Positions 43,931 to 54,198 are shown, counted from the first letter of the stretch. The stretch is DNA of 64,000 nt from Bacillota bacterium (GCA_023439045.1 JAEXOY010000002.1:62001-126000), one strand, 5' to 3'. Notes: a model not told the origin generated them from the letters alone. Translations and numbers: made by a program.

Positions 43931-44791
43931 GTGGAAACAAAACAAGCAGTAAAACGTGTTATAATGTGGATTAGTCTGGCGTTAATTTTCAATCTGGGTA
44001 TTTTACTTTTCGCTGGGTCCACTAAGGCATTGGAGTTCTTGGGAGGCTATATGATAGAGCTTAGCCTGAGTGTCGATAACTTATTTGTGTTCTTGATACT
44101 CTTTGCAAGCTTTGGTATACCACCCATATATCAAAAAAAGGTTCTGAACTATGGTATATTTGGGGCAATTATATTAAGACTTATCTTTATACTGTTAGGT
44201 ATAAATATTGTAAATAGATTGCATTGGATACTATACATATTTGGAATAATTCTTATTTTTAGTGGTATCAAGATGGTTGTGGGTCACGAGAAAGAATCCA
44301 ATCACAAGGATAGTAAGCTGATAAAGCTACTTTCAAAGGTAATACCTGTAACTGACACTCTTGAAGGCGAACGTTTTTTTGTTAGAAAAAATAATATACT
44401 GCATGCTACACCATTGTTCGCTTTAGTAATTCTAGTTGAATTTTCAGATATTCTTTTTGCAATAGATTCCATTCCCGCAATTTTTTCTATCACTACAGAT
44501 GCATTTATTGTGTATACCTCAAATATTTTTGCCATACTTGGCTTAAGAAGTCTCTATTTTGTATTGGGAGCACTTCAAGAGAAATTTCAATATGTTAAAT
44601 TTGGAGTTGCTTTAATACTTATGTTTACCGGAGTTAAGTTGTCTATTTTGTATTTTGATTTGGAAATTCCAATAATTATATCACTTGCAGTTATTTTCAC
44701 TATATTGGTAGCGAGTGTAGTTTTGTCAATTCTTATTTCAAGTAACAAAGCACCTTCAAAGGTAGAGGCTGCACCAACGCAGGTTAAGTAA
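43931..44791 (+). CDS. TerC-family membrane protein (YkoY/Alx-like, Mn2+ export)
   Basis: A 286-residue protein with eight or nine helices. TerC marks are GGYMIELSLSVDNLFVFLILF with the conserved Asp, FSDILFAIDSIPAIFSITTDAF with the second Asp pair, and FAILGLRSLYFVLGAL. YkoY/Alx proteins with this leader export or detoxify manganese, some in support of extracytoplasmic metalloenzymes. GTG start behind GGGGG. It is a single-gene unit controlled by the Mn2+ riboswitch. Confidence 0.92.
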   Translation: METKQAVKRVIMWISLALIFNLGILLFAGSTKALEFLGGYMIELSLSVDNLFVFLILFASFGIPPIYQKKVLNYGIFGAIILRLIFILLGINIVNRLHWILYIFGIILIFSGIKMVVGHEKESNHKDSKLIKLLSKVIPVTDTLEGERFFVRKNNILHATPLFALVILVEFSDILFAIDSIPAIFSITTDAFIVYTSNIFAILGLRSLYFVLGALQEKFQYVKFGVALILMFTGVKLSILYFDLEIPIIISLAVIFTILVASVVLSILISSNKAPSKVEAAPTQVK

Positions 44792-44799
44792 CGATATTA

Positions 44800-44935
44800 T
44801 ATTAATAGCACTATTGTATTTATTAGCACTCTTGTATTAGTAATACTATTGTATATATAGCACTCTTGTATTAATAATACTTTTGTATATATAGCACTCT
44901 TGTATTAATAATACTTTTGTACATATGTGTTACTG
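44800..44935. repeat. About four tandem 32-bp units downstream of terC
   Basis: TATATAGCACTCTTGTATTA plus ATAATACTTTTG repeats nearly perfectly three times and once more degenerately. The array begins about ten bases after the terC stop. Confidence 0.8.
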
Positions 44936-44966
44936 TTAAGCTTAGTAATATCACGCATAGAAATAC

Positions 44967-45010
44967 GCAAAGCTCCATATTCACTTATTAAAGAATATGG
45001 AGCTTTGTAT
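44967..45010. terminator. Bidirectional terminator between terC and the Calx-beta/SLH gene
   Basis: AAAGCTCCATATTC, a ten-base loop, then GAATATGGAGCTTT, with TGTATT after it and A-rich sequence before. Confidence 0.8.
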
Positions 45011-45066
45011 TACTACTACCTACTTATTTAATACACAAATTTAAAAATCAATTTAATACACCTGTA

Positions 45067-48000
45067 CTATATTAGGTTAGCCTTCTTCAGTAGTCTTAAC
45101 ACTACTACTGCACTTTCTGCCCTGGTATAATTGTCTTTTGGCATAAGCTTTGCATTGTTGCCCGAGAAAATTCCGTTCTTGATACATAAAGCCACTCCCT
45201 GCTTTGCATAAGATGATATGCCAGCCGTGTCACTGAATGCCTTAAGCTGTTTGACGATATCCTCATTTGAAATGGAGGTATCTAGCTTAGTAAGCTTCAT
45301 TGCTCTAGCAATCATGGTCATTGCATCCTGCCTTGTAATCTGTGCATTTGGTGCAAATTTACCTTTACCACAGCCATCTGTTATACCGTATTCATATGCT
45401 GCATAGATATATTGATAGTATTGGCTGTCTTTATCTACATCGGTAAATATACTATCAAACTTAGTTGCTTTTAGTCCCAATGCTTTTGCAATCATAGAAG
45501 CAAATTCAGCTCTTGTTATAGCCCTATCTGGCGCAAAATTTCCTTCACCCACACCGCTATCTATTAGTCTAGATCCAATTTCATTAACAGAGTTTTTAGC
45601 CCAGTGTCCTTCAACGTCCTTGAATTTAACATCATTGTATATTAGTGAGTATGTGCTATTGGTCAAGCTGTTTATTTTTGCATAATACTGTCCATTAATA
45701 GAGAAAACCTGAGTTGGAACATGTGAGAACGTTGCGTTGTTATTCAAAACTACACCTGTAGTTATCATAGATGGGTCTACTCCATTAGGTATTGCTATAG
45801 TTCTTTCGACATAACCATTAAACTTTGATATCTCCACTGTTTTCCCTCCACTAGAGCAGGATATATCAAAATCTATAGGTTTTACCACTATTCGATAACC
45901 GTTTTGGTTGGCAATGTTTTGTACCGCGCTTCCTGTGTTATCTGGCGAAGCTGATACAGATACATTAACGCTGATGTCCCTTAACTCTACACTACTTCCA
46001 ATCAAACTAGCGATACTATCGATATTTATCTGCGATGCAGGAAGAGTATATGTAATATTGTCTGTCTTAATTTCTAATACCGCCTCCCGAGCTTGCATAT
46101 TTTTAATTATCTGCGCATTGAGTACCCCTATCGATACATCAGGGCTGTTTGCTATCGGAATTTGCACAATAGCATTTTGCCCCGCTTTCTCTAGCTGCTC
46201 CTCCATCTTTTTGTCATCTATAGTAATGGTGGTTACTGACCTACCATTTTCTATTATTGTTTCAGTATGTGCAATGCTCTGCGATTGTCCGTTTACAAAA
46301 ATATTGGCATCTGGCATTAATGACACTTGCGATGAATCGTTCTGATAATATCCCGTACCCTTTATGCTAAAAGTATATGGGCTACTAAATATATCATTGC
46401 TTTCAATAGTAATATTCGCATTCTTTGTGCCTAAAGAACTAGGGTTAAAAGTGATTGCAAAGGTTACTGATTCCCCATTTGCTATATTAATTGATGCAGG
46501 AGATGTGGACACTGAAAAATCCGTTGCCCCTTCTCCAGATAATGTTATATATGGCGCCGAGCCCGTCAATGTAAGGGTATCAAAACCAGTATTACTGATA
46601 GTAAAAATACGTGTTTGCGTACTACCGTTAACCGAAACACTCCCAAAGTCTGTATTATCAATAGAAGAAGGTGTTATATCCCCATTCATAATAGCAACCG
46701 AATTGCCAATAATACTTATTGTGGGTCCATCATCATTAAGTATTGTTCCTATAGCTTGTGCTGTGGTATTTGATGTATAGTTGGCATTTGAGAGCTTAAG
46801 CAGTACCGTTTCGTTTGGTTCACTTGTATTATCCCCGTTTACTAGTACTGTTACTTCTTTACTGGTGTCTCCCGGTGCAAAGTTTAAGGTTCCACTTGTT
46901 GTCTTGAAGTCGCTTGATGCAGGAGCAGTAACGTCCCCAATTGCAGTTCCTTCTTCTGAAGCATAATCAATTGTGACTTCTTTGCCACTGCTTGAAGATA
47001 ATGTTATTGTATATTTAAGCGCTACTGTTCCACTGTCTCCTTCTGCAACTGATATATCTCCAACGCTGAAGCTAGGTGCTGCATCATCGTCTGTTATTGT
47101 TGCTATCCCAATTCCGTTTGTAGTAGAAATGGTTGCATTAGCTGGTGTACTGAGCTCCAATCCAAGAGTCTCATCATACTCATCAACCATGTCTCCCTCT
47201 ATATCTACAACGATTGCCTGTAGTGTTACCCCTGGTGCAAAGGTTAAGGTTCCACTTGTTGTCTTGTAGTCGCTTAATGCAGGAGAAGTAACATCCCAAG
47301 TTGCAGTCCCGTCCACCGTTTTATAATTAACAGTGATATTCTTTTCGCTGACTTCTGAGAGAGCAACATAAAATACAGCGCTGGTAGTGCCAGAATTACC
47401 CTCTGTTACTGTTGTATTATCAATTGAAACAATAGGTGCAGTATCATCATCTGTTATTGTACAAGTAGCGTGTGAATTTATAATGCTTATTTCACTAGGG
47501 CTTGGGTTTGATATGGTTACTCTAAAGGTTTCATCATTTTCATCAATACTGTCACCAATGATTTGAACGTCTATAGTCTTGCTGGTTTCACCAGGTGCAA
47601 AAATAATACTTCCACCTGTTGCAACATAATCCTTTCCTGCCTTTGCTGTAACGTCCTCAGTTGTGAAATCAACGCTTATATTATTTGAGCTAGGCTTTGT
47701 AAGGGTTACTGTAAATGAAAACCCTTTGATTGCACCTGTACCTTCTGATATAAAAGATGTCCCACCTAGAATTAGCTCAGGATCATCATCATTAAGTATT
47801 GTTCCTATTGCCTGTGCAGTTGTATTTGATGTATTGCTACCATTTGAGAGCTTTAGCAGTATCGTTTCGTTTGGTTCTCTTGTATATTCCCCGTTTACTA
47901 GTACTGTTACCTCTTTGCTGGTGTCCCCAGGTGCAAAGTTTAATGTTCCGCTTGTTGACCTGTAGTCACCTAATGCAGGAGAAGCAATTCCCGCGGTTGC

Positions 48001-50643
48001 AGTTCCATCATCTGTAGCATAATCAATGGTCACTACTTTGCCACTGCTTGAAGATAGTGTTACTGTATATTTAAGCGCAACTGTTCCACTGTCCCCTTCT
48101 GCAACTGATGTATTTCCAACGCTGAAGCTAGGTGCTGCGTCATCATCGGTTACGCTAAGTGCTATCGACTGGCTTCCATCTTCAGTGCCATCAGTAACAC
48201 CTGTAATATCAACAATAAGAGTCTTGTCGTCCTCATCAATAGAATTGTTTATTCCTGTCAAAGTTATTGATGCAGATGTGCTTCTTGCTGGTACTGTGAT
48301 AATTGCAGCTGAGGTGGTATAATCCCTATCCACTTTAGCTATACCACTAAATGCTAAAGTTACTGTAACAGGATAAGCCGATTTGTTAGATAGTTTGGCG
48401 GTCACATCACAGGTACCTCCATTCTCTGAAAATGAAAGTGCAGCGGATGTTAATGTTACTGTTGGTTTACCTTCATCATCATTGATAGTAAGTGTCTGTG
48501 CTCCACTTCCATAAGCATTAGTAACACTTGCTATTCTAACAGTAATATTTTCATTTCCTTCATATATTTTATCGTCAATACTACTAATTTCAATTTGTGC
48601 TGTAGTGCTGCCTGAAGGAATATTTATTTCTGTTGTTGCGTTATAGTCATTTCCATTTGTTGCTGTCCCGCTATAGTCAAGCTGTATTTTGGCAGCCTTA
48701 CTTGCGGGATTTGATAGTGTTGCCACAATATCAATCGTCCCACCATTTTCAGCCATAGAAATATTTGAAGCAGATAGTGTTACTACCGGAGTGGAGTCAA
48801 CCTTAATATTTTCTGTAGATGGTGCATTATTTATTGTAAGGCTCGCGTTATTTCCTGCTGTATCTTTTATCGCACTACCGATTAAGTTAATTGTGGAAGC
48901 AAGACTTATCCCTGACGCGGTTGCAATATCACCTTTTCCTACAGTGTACCGGAAGGTCAGCTCTGAAGTTCCACTCCCACTCTCATATTGTGCTGCTACA
49001 GTCTTGCCATCAAGAGTAATACCAATACTTGGTGTGCCTCCTGATACTGCAACTGTTTCACTGAAGGTTACTGTAAAGGTCAGAGTTTGACCATAGGTAT
49101 AAGTTCCATCTGCAGGAGGTGTTATTGAAGTAATAGTAGGTGATGCAGAGTCAATATTAAATGTAAAAGGAGATGATGTATCACTCACATTGCCCGCTGT
49201 ATCTGTTGCAGTTGCAGCAACAGTATGGCTACCATTAGTAAGTTGCACACTGGTGTGATCATAACTCCAATTACCAGTAGTATCTGTAGTAGTACTGCCT
49301 ACCAAAACTCCATCAATAAACACTTCTACTTTAACATCAGCATCAGCCGTCCCATTAAAGCACAGGGTAGTGTCAGAGGTAATACCATCGCTTGAAGATG
49401 TCCCAGTATCAGTTGTTATTGATGTTACAGAAGGCTTAGCCGGTTTAGCTGTATCTATAGTTACACTTAAAGCACTAGAGATGGTGCTGACATTCCCCGC
49501 TTTATCGGTTGCAGTTATTGTAAAACTATATGTACCATCTGATAGTGTAGAAGTTGTTATACTCCATGCACCACTATTATCAGCAGGTGCTGTGGTAACT
49601 AATGTGCTTCCATTATATATTGAAACAGTGCTGTTTGGCTCTGATGTTCCCTTAATAGTAAGAGTATTATCATTGGTAATTCCGTCAGAAATAGATACAC
49701 CTGTGTCAGAGGCTACATCCAATATTGGAGTTGCTGGTTGGCTAGGTGCTGTCTTATCTATAGTAATTGCTTTGATTGCAGATGGAGGGCTTACGTTGTC
49801 CGCTATATCTGTTGCAGTAGCTGTAAAATTATATGTACCTTCTGCCAATGCAGTAGTTAAAGTATAATTCCATTCGCCACTTCCGTTAGCATATGTTGTA
49901 GCAACTAGTGTGCTTCCATTATATAGTGAGACTGTGCTATTTGCCTCGGCCGTTCCAGAAAATGTAGGGGTATTATCAATAGTAATGCCGTCGCTTGTAG
50001 ATGTCCCTGTATCGTCTGTAATGCCAGATATTATAGGAGAGTATGGTGGTATATTATCTCGTATAGCATTTCTAGTCGTAAAGCTATAGAATGAAAAATC
50101 ACCATGTCCAAAACCTGTTCCAGCATCTTTTGTATAAAAAATACTGAATGAATCAATATATTTTCCTAAAGCAGAAGAACAATCAAGACTATAGTGAGGA
50201 AGGTATTGTGTCTGACCATCGTAATAAGGTGTTGTAGTGAATATTTTTTCACCATTACTATACCCCTCAATGTACACATTGCTAAAGGGAGCATCATTAA
50301 ATTCTCCTAGGTCTACACTTACTAATTCAAAACTTCCAAGTACACCTGAATTAGTTACGGTAATATATACACTGTCTTTGTCAGGTGTATCTGACATTAG
50401 CCACGCGCATGTAGAATCATCACTTCCAAAAATATACTTTGATGATGTTACTTTATAAAAATTATCAGTACTTGTACCAGTGCCTCCTGAGTAAGTGAAA
50501 TAATTTCCAAAACAATGTTCACCATTCGCATCACTTATAGTAGCTGCATGTACTTTATATGGCATTAGTCCAAATAACGAACTAAATATCATTGAAAATA
50601 CAACTAAAATTGCAATATTTCCTTTTAACAGTCTTTGTCTCAT
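45067..50643 (-). CDS. Giant S-layer-anchored protein with Ig-like and Calx-beta domains
   Basis: A 1858-residue secreted protein. The signal peptide (about 1-33) ends PYKVHAA. Three Big_13-type Ig repeats (about 205-505, with GITNDNTLTIKGTSEPNSTV-like starts) precede an adhesin-type domain, then about six Calx-beta domains (about 615-1290; repeated phrases YATDDGTA, LNFAPGDTSKEVTV, AIGTILNDD). A choice-of-anchor D/ASPM-like domain (about 1300-1425) and an unclassified region follow. Three SLH repeats finish it (about 1685-1858; FKDVEGHWAKNSVNEI, FAPDRAITRAEFA). Calx-beta acidic loops suggest Ca2+ binding and adhesion. ATG at 50643 follows AAAGGAGA. A terminator follows. Confidence 0.88.
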   Translation of the reverse strand: MRQRLLKGNIAILVVFSMIFSSLFGLMPYKVHAATISDANGEHCFGNYFTYSGGTGTSTDNFYKVTSSKYIFGSDDSTCAWLMSDTPDKDSVYITVTNSGVLGSFELVSVDLGEFNDAPFSNVYIEGYSNGEKIFTTTPYYDGQTQYLPHYSLDCSSALGKYIDSFSIFYTKDAGTGFGHGDFSFYSFTTRNAIRDNIPPYSPIISGITDDTGTSTSDGITIDNTPTFSGTAEANSTVSLYNGSTLVATTYANGSGEWNYTLTTALAEGTYNFTATATDIADNVSPPSAIKAITIDKTAPSQPATPILDVASDTGVSISDGITNDNTLTIKGTSEPNSTVSIYNGSTLVTTAPADNSGAWSITTSTLSDGTYSFTITATDKAGNVSTISSALSVTIDTAKPAKPSVTSITTDTGTSSSDGITSDTTLCFNGTADADVKVEVFIDGVLVGSTTTDTTGNWSYDHTSVQLTNGSHTVAATATDTAGNVSDTSSPFTFNIDSASPTITSITPPADGTYTYGQTLTFTVTFSETVAVSGGTPSIGITLDGKTVAAQYESGSGTSELTFRYTVGKGDIATASGISLASTINLIGSAIKDTAGNNASLTINNAPSTENIKVDSTPVVTLSASNISMAENGGTIDIVATLSNPASKAAKIQLDYSGTATNGNDYNATTEINIPSGSTTAQIEISSIDDKIYEGNENITVRIASVTNAYGSGAQTLTINDDEGKPTVTLTSAALSFSENGGTCDVTAKLSNKSAYPVTVTLAFSGIAKVDRDYTTSAAIITVPARSTSASITLTGINNSIDEDDKTLIVDITGVTDGTEDGSQSIALSVTDDDAAPSFSVGNTSVAEGDSGTVALKYTVTLSSSSGKVVTIDYATDDGTATAGIASPALGDYRSTSGTLNFAPGDTSKEVTVLVNGEYTREPNETILLKLSNGSNTSNTTAQAIGTILNDDDPELILGGTSFISEGTGAIKGFSFTVTLTKPSSNNISVDFTTEDVTAKAGKDYVATGGSIIFAPGETSKTIDVQIIGDSIDENDETFRVTISNPSPSEISIINSHATCTITDDDTAPIVSIDNTTVTEGNSGTTSAVFYVALSEVSEKNITVNYKTVDGTATWDVTSPALSDYKTTSGTLTFAPGVTLQAIVVDIEGDMVDEYDETLGLELSTPANATISTTNGIGIATITDDDAAPSFSVGDISVAEGDSGTVALKYTITLSSSSGKEVTIDYASEEGTAIGDVTAPASSDFKTTSGTLNFAPGDTSKEVTVLVNGDNTSEPNETVLLKLSNANYTSNTTAQAIGTILNDDGPTISIIGNSVAIMNGDITPSSIDNTDFGSVSVNGSTQTRIFTISNTGFDTLTLTGSAPYITLSGEGATDFSVSTSPASINIANGESVTFAITFNPSSLGTKNANITIESNDIFSSPYTFSIKGTGYYQNDSSQVSLMPDANIFVNGQSQSIAHTETIIENGRSVTTITIDDKKMEEQLEKAGQNAIVQIPIANSPDVSIGVLNAQIIKNMQAREAVLEIKTDNITYTLPASQINIDSIASLIGSSVELRDISVNVSVSASPDNTGSAVQNIANQNGYRIVVKPIDFDISCSSGGKTVEISKFNGYVERTIAIPNGVDPSMITTGVVLNNNATFSHVPTQVFSINGQYYAKINSLTNSTYSLIYNDVKFKDVEGHWAKNSVNEIGSRLIDSGVGEGNFAPDRAITRAEFASMIAKALGLKATKFDSIFTDVDKDSQYYQYIYAAYEYGITDGCGKGKFAPNAQITRQDAMTMIARAMKLTKLDTSISNEDIVKQLKAFSDTAGISSYAKQGVALCIKNGIFSGNNAKLMPKDNYTRAESAVVVLRLLKKANLI

Positions 50644-50724
50644 TAACCCATCTCCTTTACATTTCAGTGGCACCCCTCCATAATATGAATGGGTGCCACA
50701 TTAACCCAGCTTGCCGAGTAAAAA

Positions 50725-52101
50725 TTATACTAAAGTAATCCCATAGGATCTGCTATCAGTGCCAGTATTACTTGTAACAGTAATTGGAATTCTTGTTGTG
50801 CTCACTGTAACGGCTATAGCTGAAGACGTCTGCCCATTACTTAGATTTTGGTTGTTATTGACCAATAATTTTACGTTTGTATCCTCGGTATATCCCGTAA
50901 TAGTAACACTACTAATATTATTAGAAATATCTAAAGAGTATTCATATGTAGTCTTATTAATATCAATACTCTTGGTCACATTTTTTCTAACAGAGCTATC
51001 GTAATATGTAACATCAACTCTTATCAAATACGGACTACTTGCTCTAGTTATAGTTATAGCATATGCCTTCGAAGTAGAACCATTTGTAACAACTATATTT
51101 ACTACATTCCCATTTCCCACACTAAGGGCAATAGGTCCTGATGCTGTACCGCTTGCAACTGCTGTTCCATTGACTGTTATTGTGGCTCCAGCGTTGTTTG
51201 TAGTAGGTGTCACCGTTATCTGTGTCACATCATATCCAACACTTGCACTGTATGCAGTAATATCCTGACTAAAGCCTGGGGTATATGGTACCTCTACCGC
51301 TGGTGTAGCTGTGGTTCTTATCGAAAGAGCAGAAAGTGATGCACCAGCATCTCTTACAACAGTTACAGTATATGTATTTGTAGTCAATCCATCAGCTGCG
51401 GTGACCTGTATCGTTATAGTGTTACTGCCTACATTTAATGCAACATTTGTACTGCTGCCACTTGTCACCGCAGTGCCATTCACCTTGACTGTTGCTCTAG
51501 AATCCTCGGCAGTTGGTGTGACCGCTACAGACGTAACACTATTTGCAACGCTTTGAGTAGTATAATTGAAAACATTATTGACAAAAGGTGAAGGACTGAG
51601 TGTCAAGCTACTTATCCCAAGACCTGTACCGCTCTGCAAATACGCACTAAGTGGTGGTGATTGATATACCTCCAACTCCATAATTGATGCTAATGCAGTA
51701 TTACAAATGATGCCTTTTGTTATATAAACCCTAACATATCTATACCCAACTGCAGTAAATGTTCGGTCAGTGGTTCCAGTTGTATTTCCAACTACCGCAT
51801 CAATATCTACCCAGTTAGTGGCATTGTTACTGCCCTGTAGCTTAAAATCGGACATATTGTAATCCGGGGCTCTCCAACCGGCGACCGACATATGTCTTAC
51901 AACCCACCTATTAATAAAATAAGTATATGAGCCGCTGACTCCTAAATCAACCATTAGGTACCCCGGCAAGCTATTGCATACCCATCGGCTTGTTGGTGTT
52001 GAAGTTCCATAAGTCCCGTTGACAGCTCTAGCTGGTTCAAATGGCTTAACAAAGCTACTTGATGAAGTCGGCTTATTTAAAGCAATGTTCTGTTGTGGCA
52101 T
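50725..52101 (-). CDS. F5/8-type C (CBM32-like) plus cadherin-like domain protein without signal peptide
   Basis: A 458-residue protein. Residues 1-155 form a discoidin/F5-8C domain (NIALNKPTSSSSFVKPFEPA, YRYVRVYITKG, MELEVYQ). Cadherin-like beta-sandwich repeats follow (about 165-260, 265-360, 365-458) with repeated TVKVNGTAV/TITVNGTAV and NTYTVTVVRD phrases. It starts MPQQNIALNK with neither signal peptide nor anchor, odd for such extracellular folds. AGGGAAGGA precedes the ATG at 52101; a start 27 bases further upstream is possible but not hydrophobic either. The SLH gene lies 81 bases downstream. It may be released by an unconventional route. Confidence 0.8.
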   Translation of the reverse strand: MPQQNIALNKPTSSSSFVKPFEPARAVNGTYGTSTPTSRWVCNSLPGYLMVDLGVSGSYTYFINRWVVRHMSVAGWRAPDYNMSDFKLQGSNNATNWVDIDAVVGNTTGTTDRTFTAVGYRYVRVYITKGIICNTALASIMELEVYQSPPLSAYLQSGTGLGISSLTLSPSPFVNNVFNYTTQSVANSVTSVAVTPTAEDSRATVKVNGTAVTSGSSTNVALNVGSNTITIQVTAADGLTTNTYTVTVVRDAGASLSALSIRTTATPAVEVPYTPGFSQDITAYSASVGYDVTQITVTPTTNNAGATITVNGTAVASGTASGPIALSVGNGNVVNIVVTNGSTSKAYAITITRASSPYLIRVDVTYYDSSVRKNVTKSIDINKTTYEYSLDISNNISSVTITGYTEDTNVKLLVNNNQNLSNGQTSSAIAVTVSTTRIPITVTSNTGTDSRSYGITLV

Positions 52102-52197
52102 ATTATATTTCCATCCTTCCCTTACCATTTAGGTTTTTGCATCTACAAGAATCCAATTATCCGATGCACAGATATGTAATGGAATTTTGTTATAAAA

Positions 52198-52226
52198 TTG
52201 ACATTAATTGTTAATAATTATATAAT
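52198..52226 (+). promoter_or_regulatory. Promoter of the tail-collar gene
   Basis: TTGACA (52198-52203), a 17-base spacer, and TATAAT (52221-52226): a full consensus sigma-A promoter, about 46 bases before the start. Confidence 0.8.
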
Positions 52227-52272
52227 TTATTGGTAATAAGCGCAAATCTTTTTTACTGTGGAGGGATTTTTA

Positions 52273-52518
52273 ATGGATACTTTTATAGGCACAATTATGT
52301 TATTTCCTTATACTTTTGCACCTATGGGTTGGTTATCATGTGAAGGTCAAGTACTTAACATAAATCAATATCAGGCGCTCTTTAGCCTTATTGGTCAACA
52401 ATTTCCAGGAGGCAATGGCTCAACCACTTTTGCATTGCCAAATCTAAGAGGGGCAGAGCCAATCCCCAACATGAAATACTATATTGCAATGGAAGGTCTT
52501 TATCCAACAAGACCATAG
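52273..52518 (+). CDS. Compact phage tail-collar domain protein (MdpB-like)
   Basis: An 81-residue protein of the microcystin-dependent/tail-collar group. It has the full N-terminal collar signature MDTFIGTIMLFPYTFAPMGW, then LSCEGQVLNINQYQALFSLIGQQFPGG, TTFALPNLRG, and the family C-terminus YYIAMEGLYPTRP. Related proteins are about 170 residues, so the middle is missing while both ends are kept in frame. ATG at 52273 follows GGAGGG. It has a perfect promoter and its own terminator and is divergent from the F5/8-C gene. No other phage or contractile-tail gene is present. Confidence 0.85.
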   Translation: MDTFIGTIMLFPYTFAPMGWLSCEGQVLNINQYQALFSLIGQQFPGGNGSTTFALPNLRGAEPIPNMKYYIAMEGLYPTRP

Positions 52519-52526
52519 TTTTAGTA

Positions 52527-52592
52527 CATAAAAAAGCCCTCGTATATTAGAAATATTATTAGAATTTCTACGATATACGAGGACTTTTTATA
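52527..52592 (+). terminator. Terminator of the tail-collar gene
   Basis: AAAAAGCCCTCGTATA and TATACGAGGACTTTTT are the outer arms of a long hairpin with an AGAAAT/ATTTCT inner stem. It can serve both strands. Confidence 0.82.
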
Positions 52593-52631
52593 ATGATACA
52601 TTTAGATATATTAATAGAGGAGCAAGATACT

Positions 52632-52745
52632 ATAAAAGTATCGTTAAATTGCCTCACTCATTTGAGGAGTGAAACGCTTTATAAGTATCGTTAAATTGCC
52701 TTACTCATTAGAGGAACGAAACACCAAATAAGTATCGGAAAATTA
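52632..52745. repeat. Tandem 47-bp units at the 3' end of dbpA
   Basis: AAGTATCGTTAAATTGCC begins two units of about 47 bases, with CTCATTTGAGGAGTGAAAC-like interiors, and a third begins AAGTATCGGAAAATT and runs into the dbpA stop codon. Each unit contains a small dyad (CTCATTTGAG). Confidence 0.75.
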
Positions 52746-52746
52746 T

Positions 52747-54198
52747 TTATCTCATATCCTCTACCTTGCTCACCTTACGGATTCTCCCCTTTACTGGAGT
52801 ATTCTGGAGCTGACGAAATACCATTTCTCCCTTACCATTTAGTATTTCAACAAAGGTGGATACATCAAGAATGTTAATTACCCCGATATCTTCAGCACTC
52901 ATACCCTTTAGATTACATAGAGTTCCTACAATATCTACCGCTCTCATTTTGGTTTTCTTTCCAGCATTTATATGCAGCTTCATAATATCCTTGCTTAGCT
53001 TGACATCCTTTGCCACCTTGATTGCTGGTCTCTTGGCAGTCTTCTGCTCGAAAGCCTCCCTGGAAGCCTCTATTTCCTTATCACCTGGACGTTGCCTCTC
53101 TTCAATTTCTTTACCGATATATTCATGAATTGCACTAATAAGTCTGTCATCATCGGGTGTGACAAAGGTAACAGCCTTGCCCTTATTCCCTATGCGGCCT
53201 GTTCTTCCGATTCTATGAACGTAATCCTCAGCTTCTCTTGGTACATCATAGTTTATAACCAGTGAAATATCCTGTATATCTATCCCTCTTGCAGCAACAT
53301 CGGTAGCTATCAAATACCTGAATCTACCCTGCCTAAAATCCTCCATGACACGTTGTCTGTCCCGCTGTTCCATTCCTCCATGAAGCCTGCTACAACTATA
53401 TTTTTGCTTTGCCATTTCAACATACAGAGCTTCTGTCATCTGCTTTGTATTGCAGAAAATAATGCAGCTATCGGGGTTCTCTATTGTGAGAATATCCTTT
53501 AGAAGCTGAAGCTTTTCATATTTATTCGTTTGTATACGTTGCTGAAATATATTATTAGAAGTAGAGTTTTGCTCCTCTATCTCAATTCGAACTGCATTGT
53601 TCATATATTTGCTACATAATAATTCAATATCAGATGGCATTGTAGCTGAAAGTAGTACCGTGGTTCGCTTTTGTGGTAAGCTTGAAATAATAGTCTCCAC
53701 CTGTTCTATAAACCCCATATTGAGCATTTCATCAGCCTCATCAATAACCAGGTATCTTATGTTAGTCAGGTCGATGGTTCCTCTTTCAATGTGGTCAATA
53801 ATCCTCCCAGGAGTACCTACAACTACATGTGTTTTCTGCTTGAGCTCTTTTTCCTGTATATGAAAAGGTGACTTCCCAAACACTGCTGCTACCTTTAGTC
53901 TTTTAAACCTGCCTATATTGAAAATATCCTCCCTTACCTGCATTGCAAGCTCTCTTGTAGGAGTAAGCACCAATGCCTGCGGCTTATTCTCCATCCAATC
54001 AGTAAGCTCTGTTATGGGTATACCAAATGCGGCAGTCTTCCCACTGCCTGTTTTAGATTTTACTATTATATCCCTATTATCCAGTAGTGCAGGAATAACC
54101 TTTTGTTGCACTTGTGATGGATTATTATATCCCAATAATGCTATTGCACGCTGGACCTCCTCACTGAGATTATATTGATAAAAGTTAGAGTTTGTCAT
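52747..54198 (-). CDS. dbpA: DEAD-box RNA helicase DbpA (YxiN-like)
   Basis: A 483-residue ATP-dependent RNA helicase. Q motif with YNNPSQVQQKVIP, motif I SKTGSGKTAAF, Ia PTRELAMQV, II DEAD in VIDEADEMLNMGF, III LLSATMP, V IATDVAARGID, VI HRIGRTGR. The C-terminal 75 residues form a DbpA-type RNA-binding domain (MRAVDIVGTLCNLKGMSAEDIGVINI), which targets hairpin 92 of 23S rRNA in B. subtilis YxiN. Its length matches YxiN. It should act in large-subunit assembly. The promoter is not evident in the repeat-rich upstream region. Confidence 0.92.
   Translation of the reverse strand: MTNSNFYQYNLSEEVQRAIALLGYNNPSQVQQKVIPALLDNRDIIVKSKTGSGKTAAFGIPITELTDWMENKPQALVLTPTRELAMQVREDIFNIGRFKRLKVAAVFGKSPFHIQEKELKQKTHVVVGTPGRIIDHIERGTIDLTNIRYLVIDEADEMLNMGFIEQVETIISSLPQKRTTVLLSATMPSDIELLCSKYMNNAVRIEIEEQNSTSNNIFQQRIQTNKYEKLQLLKDILTIENPDSCIIFCNTKQMTEALYVEMAKQKYSCSRLHGGMEQRDRQRVMEDFRQGRFRYLIATDVAARGIDIQDISLVINYDVPREAEDYVHRIGRTGRIGNKGKAVTFVTPDDDRLISAIHEYIGKEIEERQRPGDKEIEASREAFEQKTAKRPAIKVAKDVKLSKDIMKLHINAGKKTKMRAVDIVGTLCNLKGMSAEDIGVINILDVSTFVEILNGKGEMVFRQLQNTPVKGRIRKVSKVEDMR

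Noticed and set aside
45218..49867. Several open frames antisense to the Calx-beta gene
   Set aside because: All are Val/Ser/Pro-rich mirror frames of Thr/Asn/Asp-rich coding sequence, without ribosome sites.
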